A stretch of 54,631 nucleotides of DNA from Nanobdellota archaeon (GTDB taxonomy: Archaea > Nanobdellota > Nanobdellia > Woesearchaeales > GCA-2686295), in assembly GCA_018819065.1 (NCBI GenBank), contig JAHJQL010000009.1:1-54631 (forward strand). The letters run 5' to 3'. This document shows, in pieces, positions 1 through 8,538 of the stretch. Positions within the stretch are counted from its first letter, which is position 1. Each line of letters opens with the position of its first letter. The position numbers and the translations under genes were made by a program. The notes under the pieces were generated by a model. The model made no database searches and was not told the origin of the DNA. It saw only the letters and a program-made list of their open reading frames with translations.

Positions 1-1
1 A

Positions 2-121
2 GGAGGATTAGCAAATAGCACAGGATACAACACAGTAGATGTTGTTGACAATTACGTTAGAAATCAACAAGACATACATCAAACTTCCTTAGAAGCTTTC
101 ACAGGAAGCTCCACACTTTAG
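2..121 (+). CDS. C-terminal fragment, probably TnpB-like (IS605 family)
   Basis: An open frame enters from the left edge and ends with TAG at 119-121, giving the last 39 residues of a protein (ending EAFTGSSTL). The stop codon lies in the apex of a perfect hairpin (109-128) of the kind found at the right end of IS200/IS605 elements, where tnpB normally ends just before the end hairpin. The fragment has no diagnostic motif because the RuvC and zinc-finger parts would lie outside the window. TnpB is therefore inferred from position and from the matching hairpin of the IS200 element near 8.5 kb. It could be another protein. Confidence 0.5.
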   Translation, partial: GGLANSTGYNTVDVVDNYVRNQQDIHQTSLEAFTGSSTL

Positions 122-137
122 TGTGGAGAGGAGGTCA
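109..137 (+). repeat. IS200/IS605-type right-end hairpin
   Basis: A perfect 9-bp stem with a TT loop (109-128) is followed by GAGGAGGTCA. The same hairpin-plus-tail occurs in inverse orientation at 8482-8511, at the right end of the IS200-like element. The shared tail AGAGGAGGTCA is identical in both. This marks the end of the element whose protein tail is at 2-121. Confidence 0.65.
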
Positions 138-183
138 CTTTAATATGCAATCAATAAAAATAATTACGGGACGGCTTCACCTG

Positions 184-299
184 TTATGCTCTTTTGCCCT
201 ACGCAGTGGGGCAAAATTTCGTCCGAAAAGTAAATTTGGAATCCGTCTATCTAATGAGCGGAAGCGATACATCAAGACATAGAATTTAGGGGCTTTGGC
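184..299. repeat. Left arm of modular inverted repeat around the 348-1277 gene
   Basis: Three short modules occur here and again in mirror order on the far side of the next gene: TTATGCTC (184-191), AATTTGGAATCC (233-244) and AGGGGCTTTGGC (288-299). The counterparts are GCCAAAGCCCC (1279-1289), GGATTCCAAATT (1304-1315) and GAGCATAA (1320-1327). A further hairpin with an 8-bp stem (TTTTGCCC/GGGCAAAA) lies at 192-216. The arms are not continuous. They may be decayed ends of a mobile unit or a gene cassette. Confidence 0.55.
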
Positions 300-347
300 G
301 TTCATAAAAACAAATATTTATTAGTATATGGTAATCTTTTCAATCGT

Positions 348-1277
348 ATGGGACTATTAAATCATCTTTTTGGGAGTAAAAAAGGTATCGCTAAAGAATT
401 AGTTATGGATGATAAAAAACGCATGGCTTTATGGAATGAACACCTGACTAATTATGCATTAAGAGAAAAATTATCCAAACATTTCAATTTTGGAAACGTC
501 GATAAGGCATTGCAGGATTTTGAAACTACAGAAAAAGTATTGAGACAAATTGAAACTTTGATTTCTCCAGAGTTGGTTAATATTGCTAATGAGGAAAAAA
601 CAGATGAAGAGATTTTAGTAGATTTAGAACGATTAAAAAGTAATTCCGAGATTGAAAAATTATCTGATGTAGTTGTATCAGTGAAACAAAAACAATCTGC
701 ACTTCTCAAACTTTTTCACGGAATCCTTAATGTTCTCAAAGTAGAATTACATTTAATAAGACTAATCAGAAAAAAACCTTCAAATTCAAGAGATCTTTTG
801 CTTAGACTTTTTGAAATTATATTTCATCAGGAAGCTAGACTCTATAAGGTTTTTAGAGAACAATACTTTTTTGAAGAAAATAAACATATACACGGAAACA
901 TAGTGAGAATCGCAAGAGCAATCATACTAGAAGAAGAAGTAAAAGAAGAGATGGAGACTGATGAAGAGAAATTTGTTAGAGAAATGGTAAAACAAATGAT
1001 TCCAGATGAATCGAGGCGCAGATATAGAAAACTTGGAGAAGATATCTTTTTTATACTTGCTGAAATGGCAGGTGCACCAATGCCAAGAGGAGAAGATATA
1101 ACTGAAGGAATAAAACGCATGGAAGGATTTATGAAAAACGATGAAATCATGTATAAAATAGTTAAGAAATTTAGACCAAAATATGATAATCCCAAGATTA
1201 GAGGAGTTATCTTAGCCTTCCGTAAAGCCTATAATTTAGGTCACTTCGAAGAGTTAGAATCTGAATTTGCCACATAG
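348..1277 (+). CDS. Hypothetical helical protein, 309 aa
   Basis: No family was recognised. The 309-residue protein is charged (many Lys and Glu) and predicted largely alpha-helical. It has no signal peptide and no obvious membrane segment. The ATG at 348 follows an AT-rich stretch with a TATA-like run (TATTTATTAGTATATGG) and has no clear Shine-Dalgarno sequence, so it may be leaderless. It stands alone between an IS605-type end on the left and the restriction operon on the right, and it is bracketed by a modular inverted repeat. That setting suggests accessory or mobile cargo. Function cannot be assigned. Confidence 0.7.
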   Translation: MGLLNHLFGSKKGIAKELVMDDKKRMALWNEHLTNYALREKLSKHFNFGNVDKALQDFETTEKVLRQIETLISPELVNIANEEKTDEEILVDLERLKSNSEIEKLSDVVVSVKQKQSALLKLFHGILNVLKVELHLIRLIRKKPSNSRDLLLRLFEIIFHQEARLYKVFREQYFFEENKHIHGNIVRIARAIILEEEVKEEMETDEEKFVREMVKQMIPDESRRRYRKLGEDIFFILAEMAGAPMPRGEDITEGIKRMEGFMKNDEIMYKIVKKFRPKYDNPKIRGVILAFRKAYNLGHFEELESEFAT

Positions 1278-1278
1278 T

Positions 1279-1327
1279 GCCAAAGCCCCCCCTCTAGTTT
1301 TTAGGATTCCAAATTAATTGAGCATAA
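1279..1327. repeat. Right arm of modular inverted repeat around the 348-1277 gene
   Basis: This is the mirror of the modules at 184-299: GCCAAAGCCCC, GGATTCCAAATT and GAGCATAA, beginning immediately after the stop codon of the upstream gene. Two hairpins follow: GTTTTCC/GGAAAAC at about 1340-1365 and CTGCG/CGCAG at about 1369-1380. No gene is visible between 1278 and 1617. Confidence 0.55.
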
Positions 1328-1381
1328 TACCTGTTAGTTTCGTTTTCCGCTACGAAGTCCGGAAAACCTGCGTCCGCAGAG

Positions 1382-1552
1382 TTGTGTTTAAGTTCCAATC
1401 AATTCGAGGCAAAGCCGAGTCTATATGTGCGTAGCACTGGGGGAGTTCAGTTCTTTAAAAAGAGCAAAGCGTTACATCAAGAACAAGTAGTTAGGGGGAG
1501 TTCGTTTCATCAAAGCCGAAGGCTCTTTTAGTTAAAGTATTAAAGGGGAGTT
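1382..1552 (+). repeat. Mirrored repeat set, left copy (GGGGGAGTT modules)
   Basis: This stretch holds, in order, TTGTGTTTAAGTTC (1382-1395), the small palindrome TGTGCGTAGCAC (1426-1437), GGGGGAGTTC (1439-1448), GGGGGAGTTC (1494-1503) and TTAAAGGGGAGTTTT (from 1541). The same modules occur in mirrored order and orientation at 13729-13863. The last module ends about 65 nt before the ATG at 1618. On the right side the equivalent module is about 69 nt from the radC start. They may be terminal inverted repeats of the island or shared operator/promoter modules. Confidence 0.65.
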
Positions 1553-1617
1553 TTATTGTTTAGAAAGTGAATATTTATAAATATATGAATATATATGGGT
1601 TCATATAGGTGGTGATT

Positions 1618-1761
1618 ATGACTAGAAAAACCGTAGCGTTAAGTTTAGATTTAGAAATCTATGAACAATATCAAAAGTATTGTGAAGAGAATCACATGAT
1701 TTTATCTCGAAAAGTTGAAGCCTTAATGAAGAAGGAGTTAGATGAACAAAATGGGAAATAA
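1618..1761 (+). CDS. Small ribbon-helix-helix (CopG/Arc-like) protein
   Basis: This 47-residue frame starts with ATG at 1618 behind a strong ribosome binding site (AGGTGGTGATT). The N-terminal TRKTVALSLDLE looks like the DNA-binding beta strand of a ribbon-helix-helix protein. It is followed by two helices containing the typical Ser-Arg-Lys-Val-Glu-Ala-Leu turn. It overlaps the HsdR start by 20 nt, so it heads the restriction operon and probably represses or tunes it. A TATA-like run (AATATTTATAAATATATG) lies at about 1569-1588. An antitoxin role is possible but no toxin partner is seen. Confidence 0.7.
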   Translation: MTRKTVALSLDLEIYEQYQKYCEENHMILSRKVEALMKKELDEQNGK

Positions 1762-4315
1762 AGAAGCTAAAGCTCGAATTAAGATTAATAAGTTACTTGA
1801 AGAATCCGGTTGGAGGTTTTTTGATACTAAAAGTAAACCTGCAAATATTGTTTTAGAGCAAAATGTTAAAATCACTCAAGAGCATTTTAATGATTTAGGG
1901 GAAAATTTTGAAAAGACTAAAAATGGTTATACTGATTTTACTTTATTAGATGAGCATGGTTTCCCAATTGCTCTCTTAGAAGCAAAATCGGAGGATAAAC
2001 ATCCATTAGTTGGGAAGGAACAAGCAAGAACTTATGCAAAAAGTTTGAATGTTAGATATGTAATTCTTTCTAATGGTAATATACATTACTTTTGGGATTT
2101 AGATACAGGAAATCCTCAAATTATTACTAAATTTCCAACCTCTGAAAGTTTGGGAACAAGAAAGAAATATATTCCAAATAAAAATTCGTTAGTAAAAGAA
2201 AAAATTGAATCTGAGTATATGGCAATTACTCAAAAACCAGATTATCAAACTGACCCTGATTATATTGATGAAAAGAAACGGTCTTCTTTTATTGAGAAGA
2301 TAGGGTTACGATTTTTTAGACCATATCAACTAAAAGCAATTCATAGCATACAAAAAGCGGTTTCCAAGGGAGATGATAGATTCCTATTTGAAATGGCAAC
2401 TGGAACTGGAAAAACTATGATTTCAGCAGGAGTTATTAAACTTTTTTTAAGAACAAAAAATGCAAAAAGAGTTTTATTCTTAGTTGATAGATTAGAATTG
2501 GAAGATCAGGCTTATAAAAATTTCAAAAAATATCTTAGTAATGATTTTAAAACTGTTATTTTTAAAGAAAACAGAGATGATTGGAAAAAAGCAGACATTG
2601 TTGTTTCAACAATTCAAACTTTTATTCGATTTAATAAGTATAAAGACATTTTTTCTCCTACTGATTTTGATTTAGTAATATCTGATGAAGCTCATCGTTC
2701 AATAGGCGGAAATAGTAGAGCCGTATTTGAGTTCTTTTTAGGATATAAATTAGGGCTTACAGCAACACCAAAAGATTATCTGAAACATGTTAATACAGAC
2801 AAGCTTCTTCAAAATGATCCTCGAAAATTAGAAAGAAGAGAGCTTTTAGATACATACAAAACTTTTGGTTGCGAAAATAGTGAACCCACATATCGATATT
2901 CTTTAGTTGATGGTGTTACTGATGGTTATTTGATTAATCCTGTTGTTGCAGATGGAAGAACAAATATTACAACTGAATTACTCTCTGAAAAAGGATATGC
3001 TGTGTTAGTTAAAAATGAAGAGGGGGATAAAGAAGAACAAGCCTTTTTTCATAAACAATTTGAGAGAAAGTTTTTTTCAGAAAAAACTAATAAAACTTTT
3101 TGTAAAACATTTATCGAAAATGCTTTGAGAGATCCAATCTCTGGGGAAATTGGAAAATCTATAATTTTCTGTGTGAGTCAAACTCATGCTGCAAAAATTG
3201 CCAATATTCTTAATGAGTTTGCTATGAAAGCATTTCCAGATAAATATAATTCGGATTTTGCAATACAAGTCACATCTGATGCGGGTAGCAATGTTCTTAG
3301 CCCTCAACAAATGACCATCAATTTTACAGATTTAAATAACAATTTAGGGGGTCGTACTAATTTTTTAGAAGGTTATAAATCAAGTAAAGTAAGAGTTTGT
3401 GTAACTGTTGGAATGATGACAACAGGATATGATTGCCAAGATCTACTAAATATTGTATTATTAAGACCTATTTTTTCACCAACAGATTTTATTCAGATTA
3501 AAGGAAGGGGAACAAGAAAATTCACATTTACATACCAAGTTAAAGACAAGATAGAAGGTTGGATTAAAAAAACAACTAAAAAGGACAAATTCAAATTATT
3601 TGACTTCTTTGGAAATTGTGATTACTTTGAAAAGGATTTCCCTTATGATGAAAAGCTTAAACTTCCAGCAATAACTAAACTTTATGATGATGGAAAAGAA
3701 AAACCAATGATTATTTCTGAGGGTTATGAGAATTACAAAGTAGACGATATTAAAACTTATGATGAAACTGCTATTGGAAATGAAGGTATGAGAATAGATA
3801 GAGAACTTTTTGAATCATTTGCTGATACGGTAAAAGGTGATGATTTTATTAATAAGAAATTCAAAGAGGGAAGGCTTGAGGAAGCTGAAGAGTATGTAAG
3901 AAAGGAACTTTTTAATAAGCCAGAAGAATATATTAATCTTGATAAATTGAGGCGAGCAGTAAAATTAGATCGAAGATTAACTTTAAGAGAAGTTCTTGAA
4001 AAAATCTTTGGAAAATTAAAGAAATTTAAAGTTAAAGATGAACTTTTAGAAGATGAAATCGATAAGTTTATTGAATTACATGGGACTGATAGGGATAATC
4101 TTCAGGAATGTATTCATGCAATTAGATTATTTTTGAAAGAATATATTGTTAATGCAGAGTTTAGAAAGATAATTGATGAACGAGATTTTGCTTCACTCGA
4201 AACTAATCCTGTATTTTCTATGAAAGAATTGGAAGAATTAAATGGTTGGACTGATGATTTAATCAATTATGTTAAAGATTATGTTAATCTGAATGTTTTT
4301 ATGGGGGTTGCTTAA
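1742..4315 (+). CDS. hsdR: Type I restriction enzyme R subunit (HsdR)
   Basis: This is the motor and nuclease subunit of a type I restriction-modification system, which translocates DNA and cuts unmodified target DNA. The N-terminal nuclease shows the PD-(D/E)xK pattern (D65, then E80-A-K82). The superfamily 2 helicase has Walker A (ATGTGKT near residue 220), DEAH (SDEAHRS near 315) and LTATP. The C-terminal third resembles the EcoEI-type R C-terminal domain. At 857 residues it is a normal length. It overlaps the small RHH gene upstream and is followed by KilA-N and fused HsdM-HsdS genes. All motifs look intact. Confidence 0.92.
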   Translation: MNKMGNKEAKARIKINKLLEESGWRFFDTKSKPANIVLEQNVKITQEHFNDLGENFEKTKNGYTDFTLLDEHGFPIALLEAKSEDKHPLVGKEQARTYAKSLNVRYVILSNGNIHYFWDLDTGNPQIITKFPTSESLGTRKKYIPNKNSLVKEKIESEYMAITQKPDYQTDPDYIDEKKRSSFIEKIGLRFFRPYQLKAIHSIQKAVSKGDDRFLFEMATGTGKTMISAGVIKLFLRTKNAKRVLFLVDRLELEDQAYKNFKKYLSNDFKTVIFKENRDDWKKADIVVSTIQTFIRFNKYKDIFSPTDFDLVISDEAHRSIGGNSRAVFEFFLGYKLGLTATPKDYLKHVNTDKLLQNDPRKLERRELLDTYKTFGCENSEPTYRYSLVDGVTDGYLINPVVADGRTNITTELLSEKGYAVLVKNEEGDKEEQAFFHKQFERKFFSEKTNKTFCKTFIENALRDPISGEIGKSIIFCVSQTHAAKIANILNEFAMKAFPDKYNSDFAIQVTSDAGSNVLSPQQMTINFTDLNNNLGGRTNFLEGYKSSKVRVCVTVGMMTTGYDCQDLLNIVLLRPIFSPTDFIQIKGRGTRKFTFTYQVKDKIEGWIKKTTKKDKFKLFDFFGNCDYFEKDFPYDEKLKLPAITKLYDDGKEKPMIISEGYENYKVDDIKTYDETAIGNEGMRIDRELFESFADTVKGDDFINKKFKEGRLEEAEEYVRKELFNKPEEYINLDKLRRAVKLDRRLTLREVLEKIFGKLKKFKVKDELLEDEIDKFIELHGTDRDNLQECIHAIRLFLKEYIVNAEFRKIIDERDFASLETNPVFSMKELEELNGWTDDLINYVKDYVNLNVFMGVA

Positions 4316-4421
4316 TTGTGGCGAATATGCCATAATTGAAGAGTGTATAAAATGGTAAAAGAGAGTAAAATTCACTTAGTTCCATTATGGAACCTACTTG
4401 TCTTTAAAAGGTAAATTTAAA

Positions 4422-5246
4422 ATGTCAAAAATTAATGTTAAAGGAACTGAAATAAATGTTCAATTCATTGATAAAAATGAATATCTCTCTCTTACAGATA
4501 TAGCTAAGCATAAAGATGAAAAAAGAACAGATTACCTTATTTCTAACTGGCTCAGAAATCGAAATACTATTGAATTTTTAGGATTTTGGGAACTTGTAAA
4601 TAATCCTAATTTTAATCCCATCGAATTCGATGGTTTTAGAAAAAAAGCAGGTCTGAATAGTTTTGTATTAACTACTAAACACTGGGTTGAAAAAACCAAT
4701 GCTATAGGTCTATTTGCAAAATCAGGTCGTTATGGTGGAACATATGCTTGTAAAGATATTGCTTTTGAATTTGCATCTTGGATTTCTGTCGAATTTAAGC
4801 TTTATTTGATTAAAGAGTTTCAAAGACTAAAAGAACAAGAACAAAAACAGTTAGGATGGGATATTAAAAGAAATTTAGTTAAAATAAATTATAGAATTCA
4901 TACTGATGCTATTAAAATGAATCTCATTCCCGAAATATTAAGTAAGAACCAAATAAATAAAATTTATGCTAGTGAAGCTGATGTTTTAAATATGGCTTTA
5001 TTTGGTAAAATTGCTAAAGAATGGCGTGAAGAAAATAAAGATAAAAAAGGCAATATTAGGGATTATGCAAATGTATCACAATTAGTTTGCCTATCAAATT
5101 TAGAGAATTTTAATGCCCTATTTATTGAAGAAAAAATGTCTCAATCTGAACGATTAGTTAAATTGAATAAAATTGCAATTTCTCAGATGGAATTATTAAC
5201 TAAAGATCATACTGTGAAAAGATTAGAGGATAAAAAAGATGCTTGA
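4422..5246 (+). CDS. KilA-N domain protein in the restriction operon
   Basis: The N-terminal half matches the KilA-N fold of large DNA viruses and phages: LSLTDIAKHKD, then ISNWLRNRNTIEFLGFWE, then GGTYACKDIAFEFASWIS and a Phe-Lys-Leu-Tyr-Leu-Ile tail. The C-terminal half is charged and helical with no recognised domain. I place the start at ATG 4422, which has AAAGGT upstream. An in-frame TTG at 4398 would add 8 residues. The gene sits between hsdR and hsdMS and overlaps hsdMS by 8 nt, so it is translated with them. KilA-N proteins are often found in or near type I loci. Its role there is not established. Confidence 0.85.
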   Translation: MSKINVKGTEINVQFIDKNEYLSLTDIAKHKDEKRTDYLISNWLRNRNTIEFLGFWELVNNPNFNPIEFDGFRKKAGLNSFVLTTKHWVEKTNAIGLFAKSGRYGGTYACKDIAFEFASWISVEFKLYLIKEFQRLKEQEQKQLGWDIKRNLVKINYRIHTDAIKMNLIPEILSKNQINKIYASEADVLNMALFGKIAKEWREENKDKKGNIRDYANVSQLVCLSNLENFNALFIEEKMSQSERLVKLNKIAISQMELLTKDHTVKRLEDKKDA

Positions 5247-7647
5247 TTCAGAAACAAAAAGACGAATAGACACAGCAAGAGATATTCTTGTTGGTAAGAT
5301 TCCAGACCCTAAATCACAGATTGAACAAATAACTATTGCTTTAATCTATAAGTTCATGGATGATATGGATAAAAAATCAGAGGAATTGGGTGGAAAAGCT
5401 AAGTTTTTTACTTCGGCTTATTCTAAATATGCTTGGAATAAATTAATGGATGCTTCTGTTAGTGGTTTTGAGTTAGTGAATACTTATGGAGAAGCAATTC
5501 AAAGTATGAATCAAAATCCTAATTTGTCCCAATTATTCAGAGACATTTTCAAAAATGCCTATCTCCCATATAGAGACCCTGAAACATTAAAAGCATTTTT
5601 AAGAATAATTGATGATTTTAAGTATGACCATTCTGAAAGATTGGGGGATGCATTTGAATATTTACTTTCGGTTATGGGTTCTCAAGGAGATGCTGGACAG
5701 TTTAGAACTCCAAGACATATTATTGAATTTATTGTTGATGTAGTAGATCCAACTGTAAATGATACAATATTAGACCCTGCTTGCGGAACTGCTGGTTTTT
5801 TGATTTCTGCATATAAGCATATTGTAGAAAAAAACATGAAAGATGGAAAATTGCAGTTGAGTCCTGATAAGAGAAAGAAATTAGTTGAAAATGTTGTTGG
5901 TTATGATATTTCTCCTGATATGGTTCGATTATCTTTAGTAAATTTATATTTACATGGATTTAAAGATCCCCATATTTATGAGTATGATACGTTAACATCT
6001 GATGAAAAGTGGGATGAACAGTTTGATGTTTGTTTAGCAAATCCTCCATTTATGACTCCAAAAGGAGGAATTAGGCCACACAAAAGATTTTCTGTAAGTT
6101 CTAATCGTGCTGAAGTTCTTTTTGTCGATTATATGCATGAACATTTGAATAATGATGGAAAAGCAGGGATTATTGTCCCAGAAGGAATTATATTTCAATC
6201 AGGTTCTACATATAAGCAATTGCGTAAATTGTTAATTGAGAATTCTCTTTATGCTGTTGTTTCATTACCTGCTGGAGTGTTTAATCCATATTCCGGAGTT
6301 AAGACTTCAATATTGTTTTTGGATAAAAAGATTGCTAAGAAAACCAAAGAAATTCTATTTGTAAAAGTTGAAAGTGACGGTTTTAATCTTGGAGCACAGA
6401 GAAGAGAGATTAAAGATAATGATTTGCCTATGGCTTTGGAAATATTGCAAGATTATCAAGATGCGATATTGAATAATCAAGAACTTTTGAACAGACAGTA
6501 TGGGGTTGAAGGGCAATATATCGCTCATGTAGTTCCAAAAGATAAAATAAAAGAAAACGATTGGAATCTATCTGGAGACAGATATAAAGAGGAAGTTGTT
6601 TATGATGGGAGTTGGGAGCTGGTTGAGTTAGGAGAAGTTTGTGAGATTAAAAGAGGAAGTACAATAACTCAAAAAATAGCTATTAATGGAGAAATTCCTG
6701 TAATCGCTGGAGGGCAACAACCTGCTTATTACCATAATGAAGCAAATCGAGAAGGGGATATTATCACAGTAAGTGGTTCTGGAGCTTATTCAGGTTTTGT
6801 TGCCTATTTTGAAAGTCCAATATATGCTTCAGATTGTTTTACAATTAACCCAAAAAACAAAAAGAGACTACTTACAAAATATGTTTATCATTTATTAAAG
6901 GGAAAACAAGATGAAATATATAAACTTCAAACAGGAGGAGCTCAACCTCATGTTTACCCTAAAGATTTAATTTCTTATAAAATCCCTCTTCCACCTCTTG
7001 AAATCCAGGAAAGAATAGTTGAAGAGATTGAAAACTATCAGAATATTATTGAGGGGGCTAAGAAAGTTGTTGAGAGTTATAAACCAAGCTTTAAGATTGA
7101 TAAGGATTGGGAAATGGTTGAGTTGGGTACTGTGGCTGAAATAGTCTCAGGTCAATCTCCTGAGAGCAAATATTATAACAAAGAAGGAAAAGGTAGCCCA
7201 TTTTATCAAGGTAAAACTGAATTCGGAGATATGTTTATTGGATCACCTAAAAATTGGACTACAAAAATAACAAAATCTGCAGAAAAAGATGATATTCTAA
7301 TGTCTGTACGTGCACCAGTTGGACCAATTAATTATTCTACACAAAAAATTTGTATAGGAAGGGGCTTGGCAGCTATTCGTCATAATAAAAAAATTGAGAA
7401 AACATATCTTTTTTCCTATTTAACAAGTATAAAAGATAAAATAAAAGGAAATGGAGGGGCCGTTTTTGATTCAATAAGTCGTGATCAAATAGCTAAAATT
7501 AAAATCCCCCTTCCACCTATTGAAATTCAAAAAGAGATTGTTGCTAGAATTGAAGAAGAGCAGAAACTTGTTGATTCTAATAAGAAACTAATTGAACTTT
7601 TTGAGAAGAAAGTTAAAGATAAGATTGCTGAGGTTTGGGGAGAATAA
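5239..7647 (+). CDS. Type I DNA methyltransferase fused to specificity subunit (HsdM-HsdS)
   Basis: One 802-residue chain carries both modification and specificity functions. Residues 1-430 are an N6-adenine methylase with an HsdM N-terminal helical part, SAM motif DPACGTAGF (near 178) and catalytic ANPPF (near 267). Residues 455-800 are an HsdS-like unit with two target-recognition domains, each followed by a conserved helix beginning IPLPP-x-EIQ (near 581 and 755). These internal repeats are the hallmark of S subunits. Most type I systems encode M and S separately. No stop codon or frameshift is seen at the junction, so this is a real fusion. It overlaps the KilA-N gene. Confidence 0.92.
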   Translation: MLDSETKRRIDTARDILVGKIPDPKSQIEQITIALIYKFMDDMDKKSEELGGKAKFFTSAYSKYAWNKLMDASVSGFELVNTYGEAIQSMNQNPNLSQLFRDIFKNAYLPYRDPETLKAFLRIIDDFKYDHSERLGDAFEYLLSVMGSQGDAGQFRTPRHIIEFIVDVVDPTVNDTILDPACGTAGFLISAYKHIVEKNMKDGKLQLSPDKRKKLVENVVGYDISPDMVRLSLVNLYLHGFKDPHIYEYDTLTSDEKWDEQFDVCLANPPFMTPKGGIRPHKRFSVSSNRAEVLFVDYMHEHLNNDGKAGIIVPEGIIFQSGSTYKQLRKLLIENSLYAVVSLPAGVFNPYSGVKTSILFLDKKIAKKTKEILFVKVESDGFNLGAQRREIKDNDLPMALEILQDYQDAILNNQELLNRQYGVEGQYIAHVVPKDKIKENDWNLSGDRYKEEVVYDGSWELVELGEVCEIKRGSTITQKIAINGEIPVIAGGQQPAYYHNEANREGDIITVSGSGAYSGFVAYFESPIYASDCFTINPKNKKRLLTKYVYHLLKGKQDEIYKLQTGGAQPHVYPKDLISYKIPLPPLEIQERIVEEIENYQNIIEGAKKVVESYKPSFKIDKDWEMVELGTVAEIVSGQSPESKYYNKEGKGSPFYQGKTEFGDMFIGSPKNWTTKITKSAEKDDILMSVRAPVGPINYSTQKICIGRGLAAIRHNKKIEKTYLFSYLTSIKDKIKGNGGAVFDSISRDQIAKIKIPLPPIEIQKEIVARIEEEQKLVDSNKKLIELFEKKVKDKIAEVWGE

Positions 7648-7648
7648 G

Positions 7649-8485
7649 ATGAATGAAATAACATTATTTGGGGAAAAACAAGTGCGTCGTGTTAGATTTC
7701 ATGATGAATGGTGGTTTGTTATAAAAGATGTTGTTTCTATACTTACAGAATCTGTTAATCCTTCTGATTATCTGAAAAAATTAAGGAAAAGAGATGAATC
7801 ATTATCTGATGTTTTTAAAGGAGGGGGACAGATTGTCCCTCCCCTTGGTATGGAATTTGATACTGCTGGTGGAAGACAGATGTTGCAGTGTTGGAACACC
7901 ACAGGCATATTAAGACTAATTCAATCAATTCCTTCTAAAAATGCGGAACCTTTCAAGAGATGGCTTGCAAAAGTAGGAAAAGAACGAATTGACGAAATAG
8001 AAAATCCTGAACTTGCACAGGAAAGAATGAAAGAGATTTACTCTGCAAAGGGCTATCCTAAAGATTGGATTGATAAAAGACTTCGAGGAATAGCAATAAG
8101 ACAAAATTTGACAGATGAATGGGAAAAAAGAGGTATTGAAACACGAAAAGATTTTGCAATTCTCACAGCAGAAATAAGTAAAGCAACATTTGGGATGACT
8201 CCATCAGAATATAAACAACATAAAAACTTGCCAAAACAGTCGAAAGCTAATCTAAGAGACCATATGAACGATTTAGAATTAATTTTTACAATGCTTGGAG
8301 AAAGAGTAACTACTGAGCTTTCTGAAGATGAAAAACCTGATTCTTTCAAAAAAAGTGAAGAAATTGCAAAAAAAGGTGGAAAAGCAGCAGGAGATGCTAG
8401 AAAATCTACTGAAAAGCAATTAAACAGAACAATCATTTCAAAGAAAAATTATTTAGAAAATAGTAAAAATAAGAAATTAAAATGA
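7649..8485 (+). CDS. Bro-N / DinD-like antirepressor-type protein
   Basis: The N-terminal part (ITLFGEKQVRRVRF, DEWWFVIKDVV) is a Bro-N domain, found in phage and baculovirus DNA-binding proteins. The remainder (GYPKDWIDKRLRGI, FGMTPSEYK, then KGGKAAGDARK near the end) matches the damage-inducible DinD-like extension. I chose ATG 7649, one nucleotide after the hsdMS stop, with GGGGAG upstream. A longer frame from 7592 would read back into hsdMS. The TGA stop lies inside the conserved tip (GGAGGTCA) of the adjacent IS200-like element, so the insertion may have replaced the natural last few residues. Confidence 0.85.
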   Translation: MNEITLFGEKQVRRVRFHDEWWFVIKDVVSILTESVNPSDYLKKLRKRDESLSDVFKGGGQIVPPLGMEFDTAGGRQMLQCWNTTGILRLIQSIPSKNAEPFKRWLAKVGKERIDEIENPELAQERMKEIYSAKGYPKDWIDKRLRGIAIRQNLTDEWEKRGIETRKDFAILTAEISKATFGMTPSEYKQHKNLPKQSKANLRDHMNDLELIFTMLGERVTTELSEDEKPDSFKKSEEIAKKGGKAAGDARKSTEKQLNRTIISKKNYLENSKNKKLK

Positions 8486-8538
8486 CCTCCTCTGTGGACT
8501 AAAGTCTACAGTATCCTACCTGGGAAGCTAGGCTTTCC

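Noticed and set aside
4352-4414. 20-codon frame between hsdR and the KilA-N gene
   Set aside because: Too short, no good ribosome binding site, and its ATG is part of a TATA-like context (GTATAAAATGG).
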